From an uncultured Lachnospiraceae bacterium (GTDB taxonomy: Bacteria > Bacillota > Clostridia > Lachnospirales > Lachnospiraceae), in NCBI GenBank assembly GCA_947630695.1, contig CANRIM010000013.1, positions 1-55,597 of the forward strand: DNA of 55,597 nucleotides, written 5' to 3'. Shown piece by piece: positions 7,976 to 16,876 of this stretch; the first letter of the stretch is position 1; every line of letters starts with the position of its first letter. A program made the position numbers and the translations under genes. The notes under the pieces were generated by a model. It saw only the letters and a list, made by a program, of their open reading frames with translations. It did no database searches and was not told the origin of the DNA.

Positions 7976-9250
7976 TTAGAACATTTCGATGCAGGCTTCG
8001 CGCTCCGCGCCGACGGAAACATATTTCACAGGGCAGCCCATGCTTTTTTCGATATAAGCGATATAGTCCAGCGCTTCCTTCGGCAGATCTTCTTTTTTGC
8101 GGCACTTGGAAATGTCGCAGTTCCAGCCCGGCATAGATTCGTATACCGGTTCCGCAATATTCAGCTCGTCAATGGCGGGGAAATCGTCACGAAGTTCCCC
8201 ATTGATCCGATATGCGGTGCAGACCGGGATCTCTTTTAAATAGGAAAGAATATCCAGCTTGGTCAGCGCCAGCACGTCTGCGCCCTGTACCAGAGTACCA
8301 AAGCGGGAAGCCACCACGTCGAAGCCGCCCACCCGTCTGGGCCGTCCGGTGGCTGCGCCAAACTCGTCCCCTGCGGTACGCAGCTCGTCTCCCTTTTCTC
8401 CAAACAGCTCACAGGTGAAAGGGCCTTCGCCTACGCAGCTGGAGTAAGCTTTGATAATGCCGATGGTATTGCTCAGCTTCAGATGGGGTACTCCTGCGCC
8501 AATGGGGGCATAGGATGCAATGGTGGATGAAGAGGATGTGTAGGGATAGATACCGAAGTCGATGTCCCGCAGCGCCCCCAGCTGCGCCTCAAACAGGATC
8601 CTTTTCCCTGCCTTTTCCGCCTGATCCAGGTATACGGTGGTATTGGTAATGTAATCTAAAAACGGTGTGCCGTAGGTCATAAGCCATTCGTACATGCTTT
8701 CCGGGGTAATGGCTTCGTGGCCATAGGCCTTTGCAATGGTCAGGTTCTTCCATTCCATGATATCTTTGATTTTTTCCTTCAGCAGTTCGGGCTGCCGCAG
8801 ATCTCCCATACGCAGCGTTTTCTTCATATATTTGTCTGCATACACCGGTGCAATGCCGCGGCGGGTGGAACCGAATTTCTTGTCTGCCAGCCGGTCCTCT
8901 TCCAGGCAGTCCAGCAGCTTGTGGTAGGGCATACAGATGGTGGCCCGGTCACTGATTTTCAGGTGTTTGGGGGTGATGGCAATGCCGGCGTCTCTCAGCG
9001 CTTCGATTTCATGGGTCAGATGCTCGATGTCGATGACCATGCCGGGCCCCATAACATTGACAGCCTCATCCCGCAGAATGCCGGAAGGGAGCAGATTCAG
9101 GATAAAGCGGCCCCGGTCATTGATCACGGTGTGTCCCGCATTGTTTCCGCCCTGATAACGGCAGACGATGTCATAATCTTCGGAGAGAAGGTCCACCATA
9201 CGGCCTTTGCCTTCGTCGCCCCAGTTGATACCTACAATAGCAGTTAACAT
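7976..9250 (-). CDS. purA: Adenylosuccinate synthetase PurA
   Basis: Catalyses the GTP-dependent condensation of IMP and aspartate to adenylosuccinate, the first committed step to AMP. 424 residues, normal length. The N-terminal nucleotide/catalytic loop reads NWGDEGKGR (usually QWGDEGKG, so Gln is replaced by Asn), and GNNAGHTV carries the catalytic His. GRPRRVGGFD is the IMP/aspartate loop region. AAGGAGG precedes ATG. It lies 31 bp downstream of purB, so the two AMP-branch enzymes are co-transcribed and closed by the terminator at 7913-7944. Confidence 0.95.
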   Translation of the reverse strand: MLTAIVGINWGDEGKGRMVDLLSEDYDIVCRYQGGNNAGHTVINDRGRFILNLLPSGILRDEAVNVMGPGMVIDIEHLTHEIEALRDAGIAITPKHLKISDRATICMPYHKLLDCLEEDRLADKKFGSTRRGIAPVYADKYMKKTLRMGDLRQPELLKEKIKDIMEWKNLTIAKAYGHEAITPESMYEWLMTYGTPFLDYITNTTVYLDQAEKAGKRILFEAQLGALRDIDFGIYPYTSSSSTIASYAPIGAGVPHLKLSNTIGIIKAYSSCVGEGPFTCELFGEKGDELRTAGDEFGAATGRPRRVGGFDVVASRFGTLVQGADVLALTKLDILSYLKEIPVCTAYRINGELRDDFPAIDELNIAEPVYESMPGWNCDISKCRKKEDLPKEALDYIAYIEKSMGCPVKYVSVGAEREACIEMF

Positions 9251-9281
9251 AATTAATCCTCCTTAAATACGGTGTGTCCGC

Positions 9282-10718
9282 TTAAACATGAATCTCGACT
9301 TCCAGGCCCAGCAGGGAAGCGTTTTCTTCGAGAACCGGTCGGACATATTCGGCCAGGAAGGTTTCGGTCTGCTGCGGTGCGATGCCGATAAAATTTTTGA
9401 CGTGAATGATATTGTCCAGCTCTTCTTTGGAGAGGCCAAAGCGGGGATCGTTCAAGATCAGTTCGCAGAGGTTGTTGGCGCCGCCGTTTAATTTGGTTTC
9501 TTTGGCGACGGCCACGGACAGCTCCCGGATGGCTTCATGGATTTCCTGCCGGTCTTTTCCCTGTTCGACGCAGTACATCATGATATTTTCGGTAGCCATA
9601 AAAGGCAGCTCTTCGTTCAGATGCCGGTTGATGACGTTGGGATAAACGGTGCCGCCGGAAATGACATTTATATATAAGGAAAGAATACCGTTGATGGCCA
9701 GGAAGGCTTCCGGCAGGGAAATTCTGCGTCCCGCGCTGTCGTCCAGGGTCCGCTCCAGCCACTGGGTAGCGGCGGTGAGGGCCGGATTTAAGGTGTCTGC
9801 AATGACGAAACGGGAAAGGGAAGCGATGCGCTCGCTGCGCATGGGGTTTCGCTTGTAGGCCATGGCCGAGGAGCCGATCTGCTTCGCTTCGAAGGGTTCG
9901 TCAAATTCCTTCATATGCGAAAGCAGGCGGATGTCTCCCGCGAATTTGCAGGCGCTTTGCGCAATATTGGAAAGCGCAGAAAGAATAATATAGTCGATTT
10001 TTCTGGTATAGGTCTGTCCGGAAACCGGCATGGAGGCGTCAAAGCCCATTTTTGCGGCAATCCGTTTTTCCAGCTCCACGACTTTTGCGGCATCGCCGTT
10101 GAAAAGGGACAGGAAGCTGGCGCCGGTGCCTGTGGTGCCTTTGCAGCCTGCAAATTTCAGCGAACCGATGACAAAGTCGATATGTTCCAGATCAATCAGC
10201 AGATCCTGGGCCCAGAGACAGGCGCGTTTTCCCACTGTGGTAGGCTGCGCCGCCTGAAAATGCGTAAAGGCAAGGGTCGGCAGGTCTTTGTGCTTTTCCG
10301 CGAAGGCAGCAACAGCGGCGATGGCGTTGACCAGAGATTTTTTGACCAGCTGCAGCGCTTCCCGCATGACGATAATGTCGGTGTTGTCGCCGACATAGCA
10401 GGAGGTGGCCCCCAGATGGATCACCGGCCTTGCCTTCGGGCAGGCTTCTCCGAAGGTATAGACGTGGGCCATGACATCGTGACGCAGCCGGGATTCATAA
10501 TCCGCAGCTTTTTCATAATCGATATCATAGATATGCGCTTTCATTTCGTCGATCTGTTCATCCGTGATATGGATGCCCAGTTCCTTTTCGCTTTCTGCCA
10601 GTGCGATCCAGAGTTTTCTCCAGGTGGAAAACTTGTAATCGGGAGAGAAGATATGCTGCATTTCTTCTCCCGCATACCGTTGGCAGAGGGGATTGATATA
10701 ACGATCCTGCGTGCTCAT
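9282..10718 (-). CDS. purB: Adenylosuccinate lyase PurB
   Basis: Fumarase/aspartase superfamily enzyme that cleaves adenylosuccinate to AMP and SAICAR to AICAR, releasing fumarate in both. 478 residues. The superfamily signature loop is GSSAMAYKRNPMRSE, with the flexible catalytic serine in its first half. HLGATSCYVGDNTD and THFQAAQPTT are the other conserved active-site regions. First gene of purB-purA, with its own promoter at 10757-10786. No purine riboswitch or PurR-like box was recognised upstream. Confidence 0.95.
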   Translation of the reverse strand: MSTQDRYINPLCQRYAGEEMQHIFSPDYKFSTWRKLWIALAESEKELGIHITDEQIDEMKAHIYDIDYEKAADYESRLRHDVMAHVYTFGEACPKARPVIHLGATSCYVGDNTDIIVMREALQLVKKSLVNAIAAVAAFAEKHKDLPTLAFTHFQAAQPTTVGKRACLWAQDLLIDLEHIDFVIGSLKFAGCKGTTGTGASFLSLFNGDAAKVVELEKRIAAKMGFDASMPVSGQTYTRKIDYIILSALSNIAQSACKFAGDIRLLSHMKEFDEPFEAKQIGSSAMAYKRNPMRSERIASLSRFVIADTLNPALTAATQWLERTLDDSAGRRISLPEAFLAINGILSLYINVISGGTVYPNVINRHLNEELPFMATENIMMYCVEQGKDRQEIHEAIRELSVAVAKETKLNGGANNLCELILNDPRFGLSKEELDNIIHVKNFIGIAPQQTETFLAEYVRPVLEENASLLGLEVEIHV

Positions 10719-10756
10719 GGGTTCTTTCCTTTCTTACTGTAAGATAAATACAAAAA

Positions 10757-10786
10757 ATTATATACCGAAAACGGCGGGAAAGTCAA
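10757..10786 (-). promoter_or_regulatory. SigA promoter of purB-purA
   Basis: On the minus strand, TTGACT (10781-10786), an 18-bp spacer and TATAAT (10757-10762) lie about 40 bp before purB. Confidence 0.75.
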
Positions 10787-10791
10787 TAAAA

Positions 10792-10819
10792 ACGCGTCCG
10801 CTTTTCGCAGCAGACGCGC
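10792..10819 (-). terminator. Terminator of the first pectate lyase gene
   Basis: GCGCGTCTGC pairs over 10 bp (two G-U) with GCGGACGCGT on the minus strand, followed by TTTTTA. It ends transcription of the pectate-lyase-like gene just before the purB promoter. Confidence 0.8.
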
Positions 10820-10841
10820 TTTTAAAATCACAGATGTAAAA

Positions 10842-12764
10842 TTATTCGCTGAGATTGATGGCCGCCGCCGGATTTTCCACAAGGAACTGCAGGAATACAT
10901 CCAGATTGGTATAACCGCTGCCGTCATAGGCTGCATTGGTGTAAACCTTGTATCCGGCGTCCTTGGGATCATTTTTATCCAGCTTCATAAAATCTTCCCA
11001 GGCATCACTCATGCCGTCGTGATCACTGTCGATATAAGAATCATAGGAAGCCATCTTCGGATAATTTTCTTCCATCCATGCCACATAGTTTTTGCCGGTA
11101 GCAGTGGGCGGCTGTCCCTGAGACCAGCCGGCAGATTCAAAAGGAGAATGGATGCATTGGCCTTTTTTGCTCCGGATACTTTCGATCAGGCCGGTGTCCA
11201 GCGTATCTCTCGAAAGAGAATGTCCGGCAAAGAGCATAACGTCTGTATATGCATCCTTCGCCGACTGCTCATGTGTCAGCATGGAATCGGCCAGCTTCTC
11301 CGGACGCCAGAAGCCTGCCAGATGGTCGTAATCATAGTAGCGATCGTGTTCGGGAGCGCCGGTCTCCGGGTTTACATAATTGTAATAGGGATTTGCACTC
11401 GTTGCCTTGACGTCGTCTTCAAAAATAACCACGTCTTTGACGTCGCTGACCGCTTTGTCGTTCATCATATTGCCGGCAGCATACAGCGAGTTCCCGTATA
11501 CGGCTTCGGAGTAAATATAATTGCCGTCGGAATCCGGGCCGGGAATATAGTAATTATTTACAAAATCCGCATTGATGACACGAATATGTTCGCCGGTAGT
11601 ATCCGACTTTGCGCATTTTCCGGAGGAAGTGCCGTCCCAGTTGTAGACTACGTTGTTGTAGAATTCAAAGGAAAATGTACATTCACCGCAGTCGCAGTCA
11701 TTGCCCAGTCCCGGTATACGGCTGATGTGGCTGGCGTAGATGTTGTGGTGGAAGCTGTACCGGGAGCCTTTCGCACCGTAAACCAGGGAGGCCAGTCCAA
11801 GTCGGGTGTGGATGTTGGGGTTGCTGTACAGACTTTCCGCCACGGTACACCACTGTACCGATATATCTGTCGGATATTTGTCGCCGTTATGGGTAACGGA
11901 AAGGGTTTCATCCGTGCCCCAGCCGACGGTGCAGTGATCGATAATGACACGGCTGCCGGTGATAGTCAGGGCGTCCACACCCACGCCTGCTTCGCCGCCC
12001 GTGTATTTTCCGGCGGCATTCAGGGTATCACCGGAACGGAACGTCATATAACGGATAATCACATTGTCGGCATCCACCGTAAAGGAATTGGAGGCGATGC
12101 AGATGCCATCCCCCGGCGCCGTTTCGCCTGCAATGGTAATGTCGCCGTTGCCGTTTTTAATGTGGATGGGATGGTCGATGGTGTTGATCACGCCGCTGAC
12201 CTTAAACACAATGATGCGGGGGCCTTCCTCCTCTTCGCAGGCAGCACTTAAGGAACCCGGGCCGCTGTCGTTGAGGTTGGTCACTTCTATGACTTTGCCG
12301 CCGCGGCCGCCGGTGGTGTATTTGCCGTAGCCGTCCGCGCCGTAGAAGCCCAGGGCGGGTTCATTTAAAAAGTCGCTGTTTTCCGCATACATTTCGGGAA
12401 CCGTGTAAGTGGGCGCTTTGGCGTTTTTTATGCCGAGCTTTACGGGTGCCGGTTCAATATCTGCGAAATCCTTCAAAAGGATAAGGGCGTCCCTGACGGA
12501 AACTTTGCCATTGCCGTCAATATCACCGGCCATGGAATTGAGGGGCTGCTCGGCAATCGTGCCGCTGGCCATCCGGATAATCGTTCGCACATCGTTGATG
12601 GTGACGGCGCCGTCGTTATCGGGGTCGCCGGTTTTGACTTTGGAAGAAAGTGTGCCCTGGGGTTCCGGATTGCTTCCGCTGTCTGCAAAAACAGAGGCTG
12701 AAAAAGCAAGCGAAACTGCGACGGCAAGGCAGGACGCACGTTTGATCAACTGTTTTATCGTCAT
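10842..12764 (-). CDS. Secreted pectate-lyase-like protein with N-terminal dockerin
   Basis: 640 residues. A signal peptide (about 1-27, ending near SVFA) is followed by two calcium-loop repeats of a type I dockerin (GDPDNDGAVTINDV and GDIDGNGKVSVRDALILL, about 46-100). A right-handed beta-helix lyase domain follows (GGRGGKVIEVTNLNDSG ... TIAGETAPGDG ... HHNIYASHISRIPG). RIPG resembles the catalytic Arg-x-Pro of PL1-type pectate lyases. A C-terminal Asp-rich loop DSDHDGMSDAWED looks like a further calcium site. Likely cleaves homogalacturonan by beta-elimination outside the cell. Dockerins bind cohesins; no cohesin-bearing scaffoldin is in the window. It is transcribed divergently from a second lyase with the dockerin at the other end. 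The lyase family is clear; the exact substrate is inferred. Confidence 0.85.
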   Translation of the reverse strand: MTIKQLIKRASCLAVAVSLAFSASVFADSGSNPEPQGTLSSKVKTGDPDNDGAVTINDVRTIIRMASGTIAEQPLNSMAGDIDGNGKVSVRDALILLKDFADIEPAPVKLGIKNAKAPTYTVPEMYAENSDFLNEPALGFYGADGYGKYTTGGRGGKVIEVTNLNDSGPGSLSAACEEEEGPRIIVFKVSGVINTIDHPIHIKNGNGDITIAGETAPGDGICIASNSFTVDADNVIIRYMTFRSGDTLNAAGKYTGGEAGVGVDALTITGSRVIIDHCTVGWGTDETLSVTHNGDKYPTDISVQWCTVAESLYSNPNIHTRLGLASLVYGAKGSRYSFHHNIYASHISRIPGLGNDCDCGECTFSFEFYNNVVYNWDGTSSGKCAKSDTTGEHIRVINADFVNNYYIPGPDSDGNYIYSEAVYGNSLYAAGNMMNDKAVSDVKDVVIFEDDVKATSANPYYNYVNPETGAPEHDRYYDYDHLAGFWRPEKLADSMLTHEQSAKDAYTDVMLFAGHSLSRDTLDTGLIESIRSKKGQCIHSPFESAGWSQGQPPTATGKNYVAWMEENYPKMASYDSYIDSDHDGMSDAWEDFMKLDKNDPKDAGYKVYTNAAYDGSGYTNLDVFLQFLVENPAAAINLSE

Positions 12765-12809
12765 CTGAAATCCTCCTTTTTATTAATATTTAAGATTAAG
12801 TCAGATCAG

Positions 12810-12838
12810 TTTATATATAAAATAAGGTTAAATCATAA
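12810..12838 (-). promoter_or_regulatory. Possible promoter of the minus-strand pectate lyase
   Basis: On the minus strand, TTATGA (12833-12838), 17 bp, TATAAA (12810-12815). The area is AT-rich, so the match is weak. The 269-bp divergent gap 12765-13033 holds this and the plus-strand promoter; no operator could be assigned. Confidence 0.35.
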
Positions 12839-12916
12839 CGGGGGAAAAAGCAAGAAAAATCAGAAGCAACAATCTAAATTAGGCAGTATGTCTAAAAAAA
12901 AGCAGCAAATAAGCGA

Positions 12917-12945
12917 TTGCAAACAAAAGGAAAATGCTTTAAAAT
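12917..12945 (+). promoter_or_regulatory. Probable promoter of the plus-strand pectate lyase
   Basis: TTGCAA (12917-12922), 17-bp spacer, TAAAAT (12940-12945), about 90 bp before the start codon. Confidence 0.6.
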
Positions 12946-13033
12946 AAAAGGGCTATAGTTAAAAATATGTGTAGTCATATGCAAAAATTGCCTATTGCGC
13001 TGCATGGGATAAAAAGGAAAAGGAGAGATGAAT

Positions 13034-15769
13034 ATGAAAGTCAAAAAGGTAGTATCCGTATTGCTTTCTTTGGTATTGTGCGCGGGTCTTCTGCCGCAGC
13101 TGCCCCATCAGTATACGGGGTCGATTCAGCCGGAAGCAGCGTCCCTGACAAAGAGCATCGGTGTGGATATCAATGATGGCAGCGACCCCAGAGAGTCGGT
13201 TCGTTCAAAGACTTTTTATGACTGGAGTCTGGTAAAAGCGGGCGAATTGGCACCGTCATTTAAGGTGGAGGGCATTACCTTTACATTGAAAGGAAGCGGC
13301 AGTAACGGCGACGTTAATATTTTCCCGGAGGTAAACCGTAATCTGGTGGAAAACAGCGGAGAGTCGCCGGTACTTACTATGGACGGAGCAAAATTGCAGG
13401 GCGTATTCCGTCAGGGAACCTTAACGCTGGAAATCAGTGGTCTGGAAGCCGGAACGCATTCCATTACCACATGGCACAATTTCTTTTCTACAACAAGCAC
13501 TACGAATACGCGGATGAACGTTTCTATAAATGGTACAGTTGTAGACGAAGATGTGAATGTAGTTTCGAATAATGATAAAGACGCAACTTACTCGGATATG
13601 GATGCGACAATCCAATATCACGAATTTGACGTCAAAGAAGGTGAGACGGCCACCATCAGCTTTACCTCTGAAAAGGGCGCGCCGGTGCTTTGCGCGTTTG
13701 AGCTGGACGGCGTAGATCCCGTACATTCCATTCGCGATGCCTATCCGGTTGACGGAGAGCAGCATTTTGATCCGGCGGAGGGTCTTTCCTGGACGTCGGC
13801 GGGGGTTTCTCCCGTACACGGGGCAGTAAAGCAGCATCGCTTAATCCTTGGCACGGATTATCTTACTGTTCTGAATGCGAAAGACGATAATCCTCAGTTC
13901 AGAGCAAATTTGGACGCCTCGCAGACGACATACAGTCTGGTAGGAGACAAAGACGGAATTGACAATATCACCAAATCTCCCCATATGAAGACCTGGTACT
14001 GGAGGGTGGATGAGATATATGATGATAAAACAGTAATTAACGGCAAGGTTATGTCTTTTGAAGTGGTGCGCAAGGCATTCCCTTCGGCAGAAGGTTATGG
14101 ACGCTATGCAAAGGCGGGCCGCGGCGGCCGTATCGTGGAAGTCACCACACTGGAAGATTACGATGACACGGAAAAGACCGATGAAGAGGGCAATCCGATT
14201 CCGCCGGAAGAGCCGATTCCGGGTTCTCTGCGCTACGCGTTAGAGAAGGAAAAAGGCGCCCGTGTTGTTATATTCAAAGTCGGCGGCGTCATTGAACTGA
14301 AAAGGCAGCTGGTTGTTCCCAACGACGGCGGCAACGTATATATAGCAGGACAGACGGCGCCGGGCGACGGCATTACGCTGACGCATTTTGACTTCGGCGC
14401 AATGGGTTCGTCGGATGTTGTTATCCGTGATATCCGTGTACGTGTGGGTGATTTCAGCGGCGTATCCACCGGCGGTATGGGTATTGCGGGCTGTGATTAC
14501 ACGATCGTTGACCACTGCTCGATTTCCTGGGCAACCGATGAGGGTTTCAGTTCCAGAAATGCGAAGAATGTCACTTTCCAGTGGAACATTATCGGTGAGA
14601 CCCTGAACAATTCCGTACATTATGACGCAGACGACCGTGATAAGACGGAGCCGCATTCTTTCGGTGCTTCCATCAGCGGAGACAAAGGAAGCTTCCATCA
14701 CAATCTGCTGATCAATAACACGGGACGTAACTGGTCCATGGCCGGCGGCGTTGCTGCGGATAACTCATCCTACGGCGGTAACATCGATATCCGTAATAAT
14801 GTTGTATACAATTACCGTGACAGAACCACCGATGGCGGCGCAAGGCGGGTCAATTTTGTAAACAACTATTATAAGATGGGTGCATTAAGCCAGGAAATGA
14901 ATATTTTTACCATTGACGGTAATGAACTGGGGATCAATGACAATCAGGCGGCTTACCTGTCCGGCAATAAGTACGTCAACAATTTGGAAGATGTACTTTT
15001 GGATCCCGAAAAAGACGATCCCTGGGAGTGGGCAGTAGCCGGCGTGAAGCTGGGGGGAACCACTACAGAAGCAGACTGCAAGAGTAATGAGGAGTTCTTT
15101 AAGCCCTATGTTGAGACGGATACGGCAGATGCGGCGTATACCAAGGTTATCAATGCCACCAGCGGCGCAGGGGCAAACCGTCCGGCTTATGATTACATCG
15201 ACAGCAGATATATCAGAGAAGTAACGGAGAACAAGCAGACTTACACAGGATCCAAGGACAAACTGCTGGGCTTTGTGGACAGCCAGACAGATGCGGAAGG
15301 TTATCCGACCAACGAAACCTTCAAAGGCGGCGAAGCACCGACAGATACCGACAGAGACGGTATGCCGGATGAATGGGAAACCGCCCACGGACTGAATCCG
15401 AAGGATAGGTCTGACGGAAGCGGCCTCATCAGCCTTTCCGATGATGGATATACCAATCTGGAGATGTACCTGAATGAGTTGGCAGGTGACAAGGTGGCTT
15501 ATTCCGATAATCCGACGAAGGTAAAATGGAGAGATCCCACCAGCAAACCGGCAGACGTCGAAGGCACCGGAGAAGTGGATGAAAATGCCGGCGTTACCGC
15601 TTCGGATGCTCTGGCAGTTTTGAGATTTGCGGCGAAACTGGATACACCGACGGCGGAGCAGAAAGTTGCAGGCGATACAGACCTGGACGGACAGCTTACG
15701 GCAGCCGATGCTTTGTATATTCTGCAGTATGCGGCGAAGCTGATTCCTTCCCTGCCCGTTACGCCATAG
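13034..15769 (+). CDS. Large secreted pectate-lyase-like protein with C-terminal dockerin
   Basis: About 911 residues. The start is the second ATG (eight bases after AGGAGA; the first at 13028 is too close). Order: signal peptide (about 1-38); a beta-rich region of unknown family with SIGVDINDG near its start (about 40-240); a fibronectin/Ig-like stretch (about 240-350); a pectate-lyase beta-helix (GRGGRIVEVTTLE, IAGQTAPGDG, VDHCSISWATDEG, SFHHNLLINNTGRNW); a calcium loop DTDRDGMPDEWET; and a dockerin (VDENAGVTASDALAVLRFA and GDTDLDGQLTAADALYIL). It shares the lyase fold with the divergent neighbour but is much larger, with an extra N-terminal module that may bind substrate. Extracellular pectin breakdown is likely. 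The first dockerin loop is degenerate (VDENAG for DxDxDG), so cohesin binding is not certain. Confidence 0.83.
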   Translation: MKVKKVVSVLLSLVLCAGLLPQLPHQYTGSIQPEAASLTKSIGVDINDGSDPRESVRSKTFYDWSLVKAGELAPSFKVEGITFTLKGSGSNGDVNIFPEVNRNLVENSGESPVLTMDGAKLQGVFRQGTLTLEISGLEAGTHSITTWHNFFSTTSTTNTRMNVSINGTVVDEDVNVVSNNDKDATYSDMDATIQYHEFDVKEGETATISFTSEKGAPVLCAFELDGVDPVHSIRDAYPVDGEQHFDPAEGLSWTSAGVSPVHGAVKQHRLILGTDYLTVLNAKDDNPQFRANLDASQTTYSLVGDKDGIDNITKSPHMKTWYWRVDEIYDDKTVINGKVMSFEVVRKAFPSAEGYGRYAKAGRGGRIVEVTTLEDYDDTEKTDEEGNPIPPEEPIPGSLRYALEKEKGARVVIFKVGGVIELKRQLVVPNDGGNVYIAGQTAPGDGITLTHFDFGAMGSSDVVIRDIRVRVGDFSGVSTGGMGIAGCDYTIVDHCSISWATDEGFSSRNAKNVTFQWNIIGETLNNSVHYDADDRDKTEPHSFGASISGDKGSFHHNLLINNTGRNWSMAGGVAADNSSYGGNIDIRNNVVYNYRDRTTDGGARRVNFVNNYYKMGALSQEMNIFTIDGNELGINDNQAAYLSGNKYVNNLEDVLLDPEKDDPWEWAVAGVKLGGTTTEADCKSNEEFFKPYVETDTADAAYTKVINATSGAGANRPAYDYIDSRYIREVTENKQTYTGSKDKLLGFVDSQTDAEGYPTNETFKGGEAPTDTDRDGMPDEWETAHGLNPKDRSDGSGLISLSDDGYTNLEMYLNELAGDKVAYSDNPTKVKWRDPTSKPADVEGTGEVDENAGVTASDALAVLRFAAKLDTPTAEQKVAGDTDLDGQLTAADALYILQYAAKLIPSLPVTP

Positions 15770-15836
15770 GAAGATGCCAGATGTCTGGCAAACCAGACAA
15801 ATTGCATAAATATTCCAAAAATATTCATTAAATTTG

Positions 15837-15858
15837 CCGGCCCGTTTCCACGGGCCGG
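15837..15858 (+). terminator. Terminator of the plus-strand pectate lyase
   Basis: CCGGCCCG (15837-15844) pairs perfectly with CGGGCCGG (15851-15858) around TTTCCA, followed by TATTTTATT. A smaller GCCAGA/TCTGGC hairpin at 15776-15789 precedes it. Confidence 0.8.
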
Positions 15859-15865
15859 TATTTTA

Positions 15866-15894
15866 TTGACAGAAAATACAGAAAAGTGTATAAT
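15866..15894 (+). promoter_or_regulatory. Perfect-consensus SigA promoter of oppBCDF
   Basis: TTGACA (15866-15871), exactly 17 bp, TATAAT (15889-15894). The -35 begins only seven bases after the preceding terminator stem, so terminator tail and promoter are packed together. Confidence 0.9.
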
Positions 15895-15950
15895 ATTTTA
15901 TTATTTTATAACATGCGGGATTTATTGCCTTGCAGGAAGGAGAAATGACA

Positions 15951-16862
15951 GTGGGTAGATATGTCATCAAGCGTATATTGCTTGCGATCCTTTCCATCGT
16001 AATCATATGCGCCATCACTTTTTTTACAATGCACGCGGTTCCCGGCGGTCCTTTTAACAGAGAAAAAGCCTTAAGTGAAGCCACCATACAGGCGCTGAAT
16101 GAAAGGTACAATCTGGATAAGGGCGTTGGGACGCAATTTTTGCTCTGGATGAAAGGGCTGGTAACGGGGGATTTGGGCGTTTCCCTGAAAAACGGCCGGG
16201 AGATTACCGCCATTATCGGCGAATCCTTTCCGATTTCCGCAAGGCTTGGTCTGACGGCAGTTGCCTTTGCGCTGGTGCTGGGAACGATCCTGGGGAGTAT
16301 TGCCGCACTGATGCGCAACAAGCTGCCGGACCGGATCATCGTATTCCTCTCAACCTTGTTTACGGCGGTGCCCAGCTTCGTACTGGCCACCATGCTGCTG
16401 TTGGTATTCTGCATCAAGCTGGGCTGGCTTCCGGTATGGAGTGCATCCTCTCATAATTATTTGCTGCCGGTGATTTCGCTGGCGGCGTATCCCATGGCCT
16501 ATACCACCCGACTGGCAAAGACCAGTATGCTGGATGCGCTGAGCCAGGATTACATTCGGACGGCAAGGTCCAAGGGCGTATCCCGCTGGAAACTGATTTT
16601 CAAGCACGCGCTGCGAAATTCTCTGATTCCGGTGATTACATATGCGGGTCCCGAAATCGCCTACATCATCACCGGTTCCATGGTGGTCGAAACCGTATTT
16701 ACCATCGGCGGTATCGGCAGCAAGTTTGTAAACGCCATCAACAACCGGGACTATACTTTGATTATGGCAACCACGGTCTTTCTGGCCTTCCTGATGGTGG
16801 TAGCGAATCTGATCTGCGATCTGCTGTACAAGCTGGTAGATCCCAGAATCAAATATGAGTGA
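15951..16862 (+). CDS. oppB: Peptide ABC transporter permease OppB
   Basis: About 303 residues, six predicted membrane segments. One of two permeases of a Dpp/Opp-type importer of di/oligopeptides. N-terminal motif RYVIKRILLAILSIVIICA followed by FTMHAVPGGPF is typical, and the cytoplasmic EAA loop (DYIRTARSKGVSRWKLIFKHA) contacts the ATPases. I prefer a GTG start at 15951, eight bases after AAGGAG. ATG at 15945 lies only two bases from it, and a TTG at 15930 is also in frame. First gene of oppBCDF. Confidence 0.9.
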   Translation: MGRYVIKRILLAILSIVIICAITFFTMHAVPGGPFNREKALSEATIQALNERYNLDKGVGTQFLLWMKGLVTGDLGVSLKNGREITAIIGESFPISARLGLTAVAFALVLGTILGSIAALMRNKLPDRIIVFLSTLFTAVPSFVLATMLLLVFCIKLGWLPVWSASSHNYLLPVISLAAYPMAYTTRLAKTSMLDALSQDYIRTARSKGVSRWKLIFKHALRNSLIPVITYAGPEIAYIITGSMVVETVFTIGGIGSKFVNAINNRDYTLIMATTVFLAFLMVVANLICDLLYKLVDPRIKYE

Positions 16863-16876
16863 CGGAGGATAAGGAC

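Noticed and set aside
10719-10756. Purine riboswitch upstream of purB
   Set aside because: The leader is only about 40 nt and has none of the conserved junction sequence.
11019-12251. 410-codon plus-strand open frame opposite the first pectate lyase
   Set aside because: Composition-driven shadow; the minus-strand protein has signal peptide, dockerin and lyase motifs.
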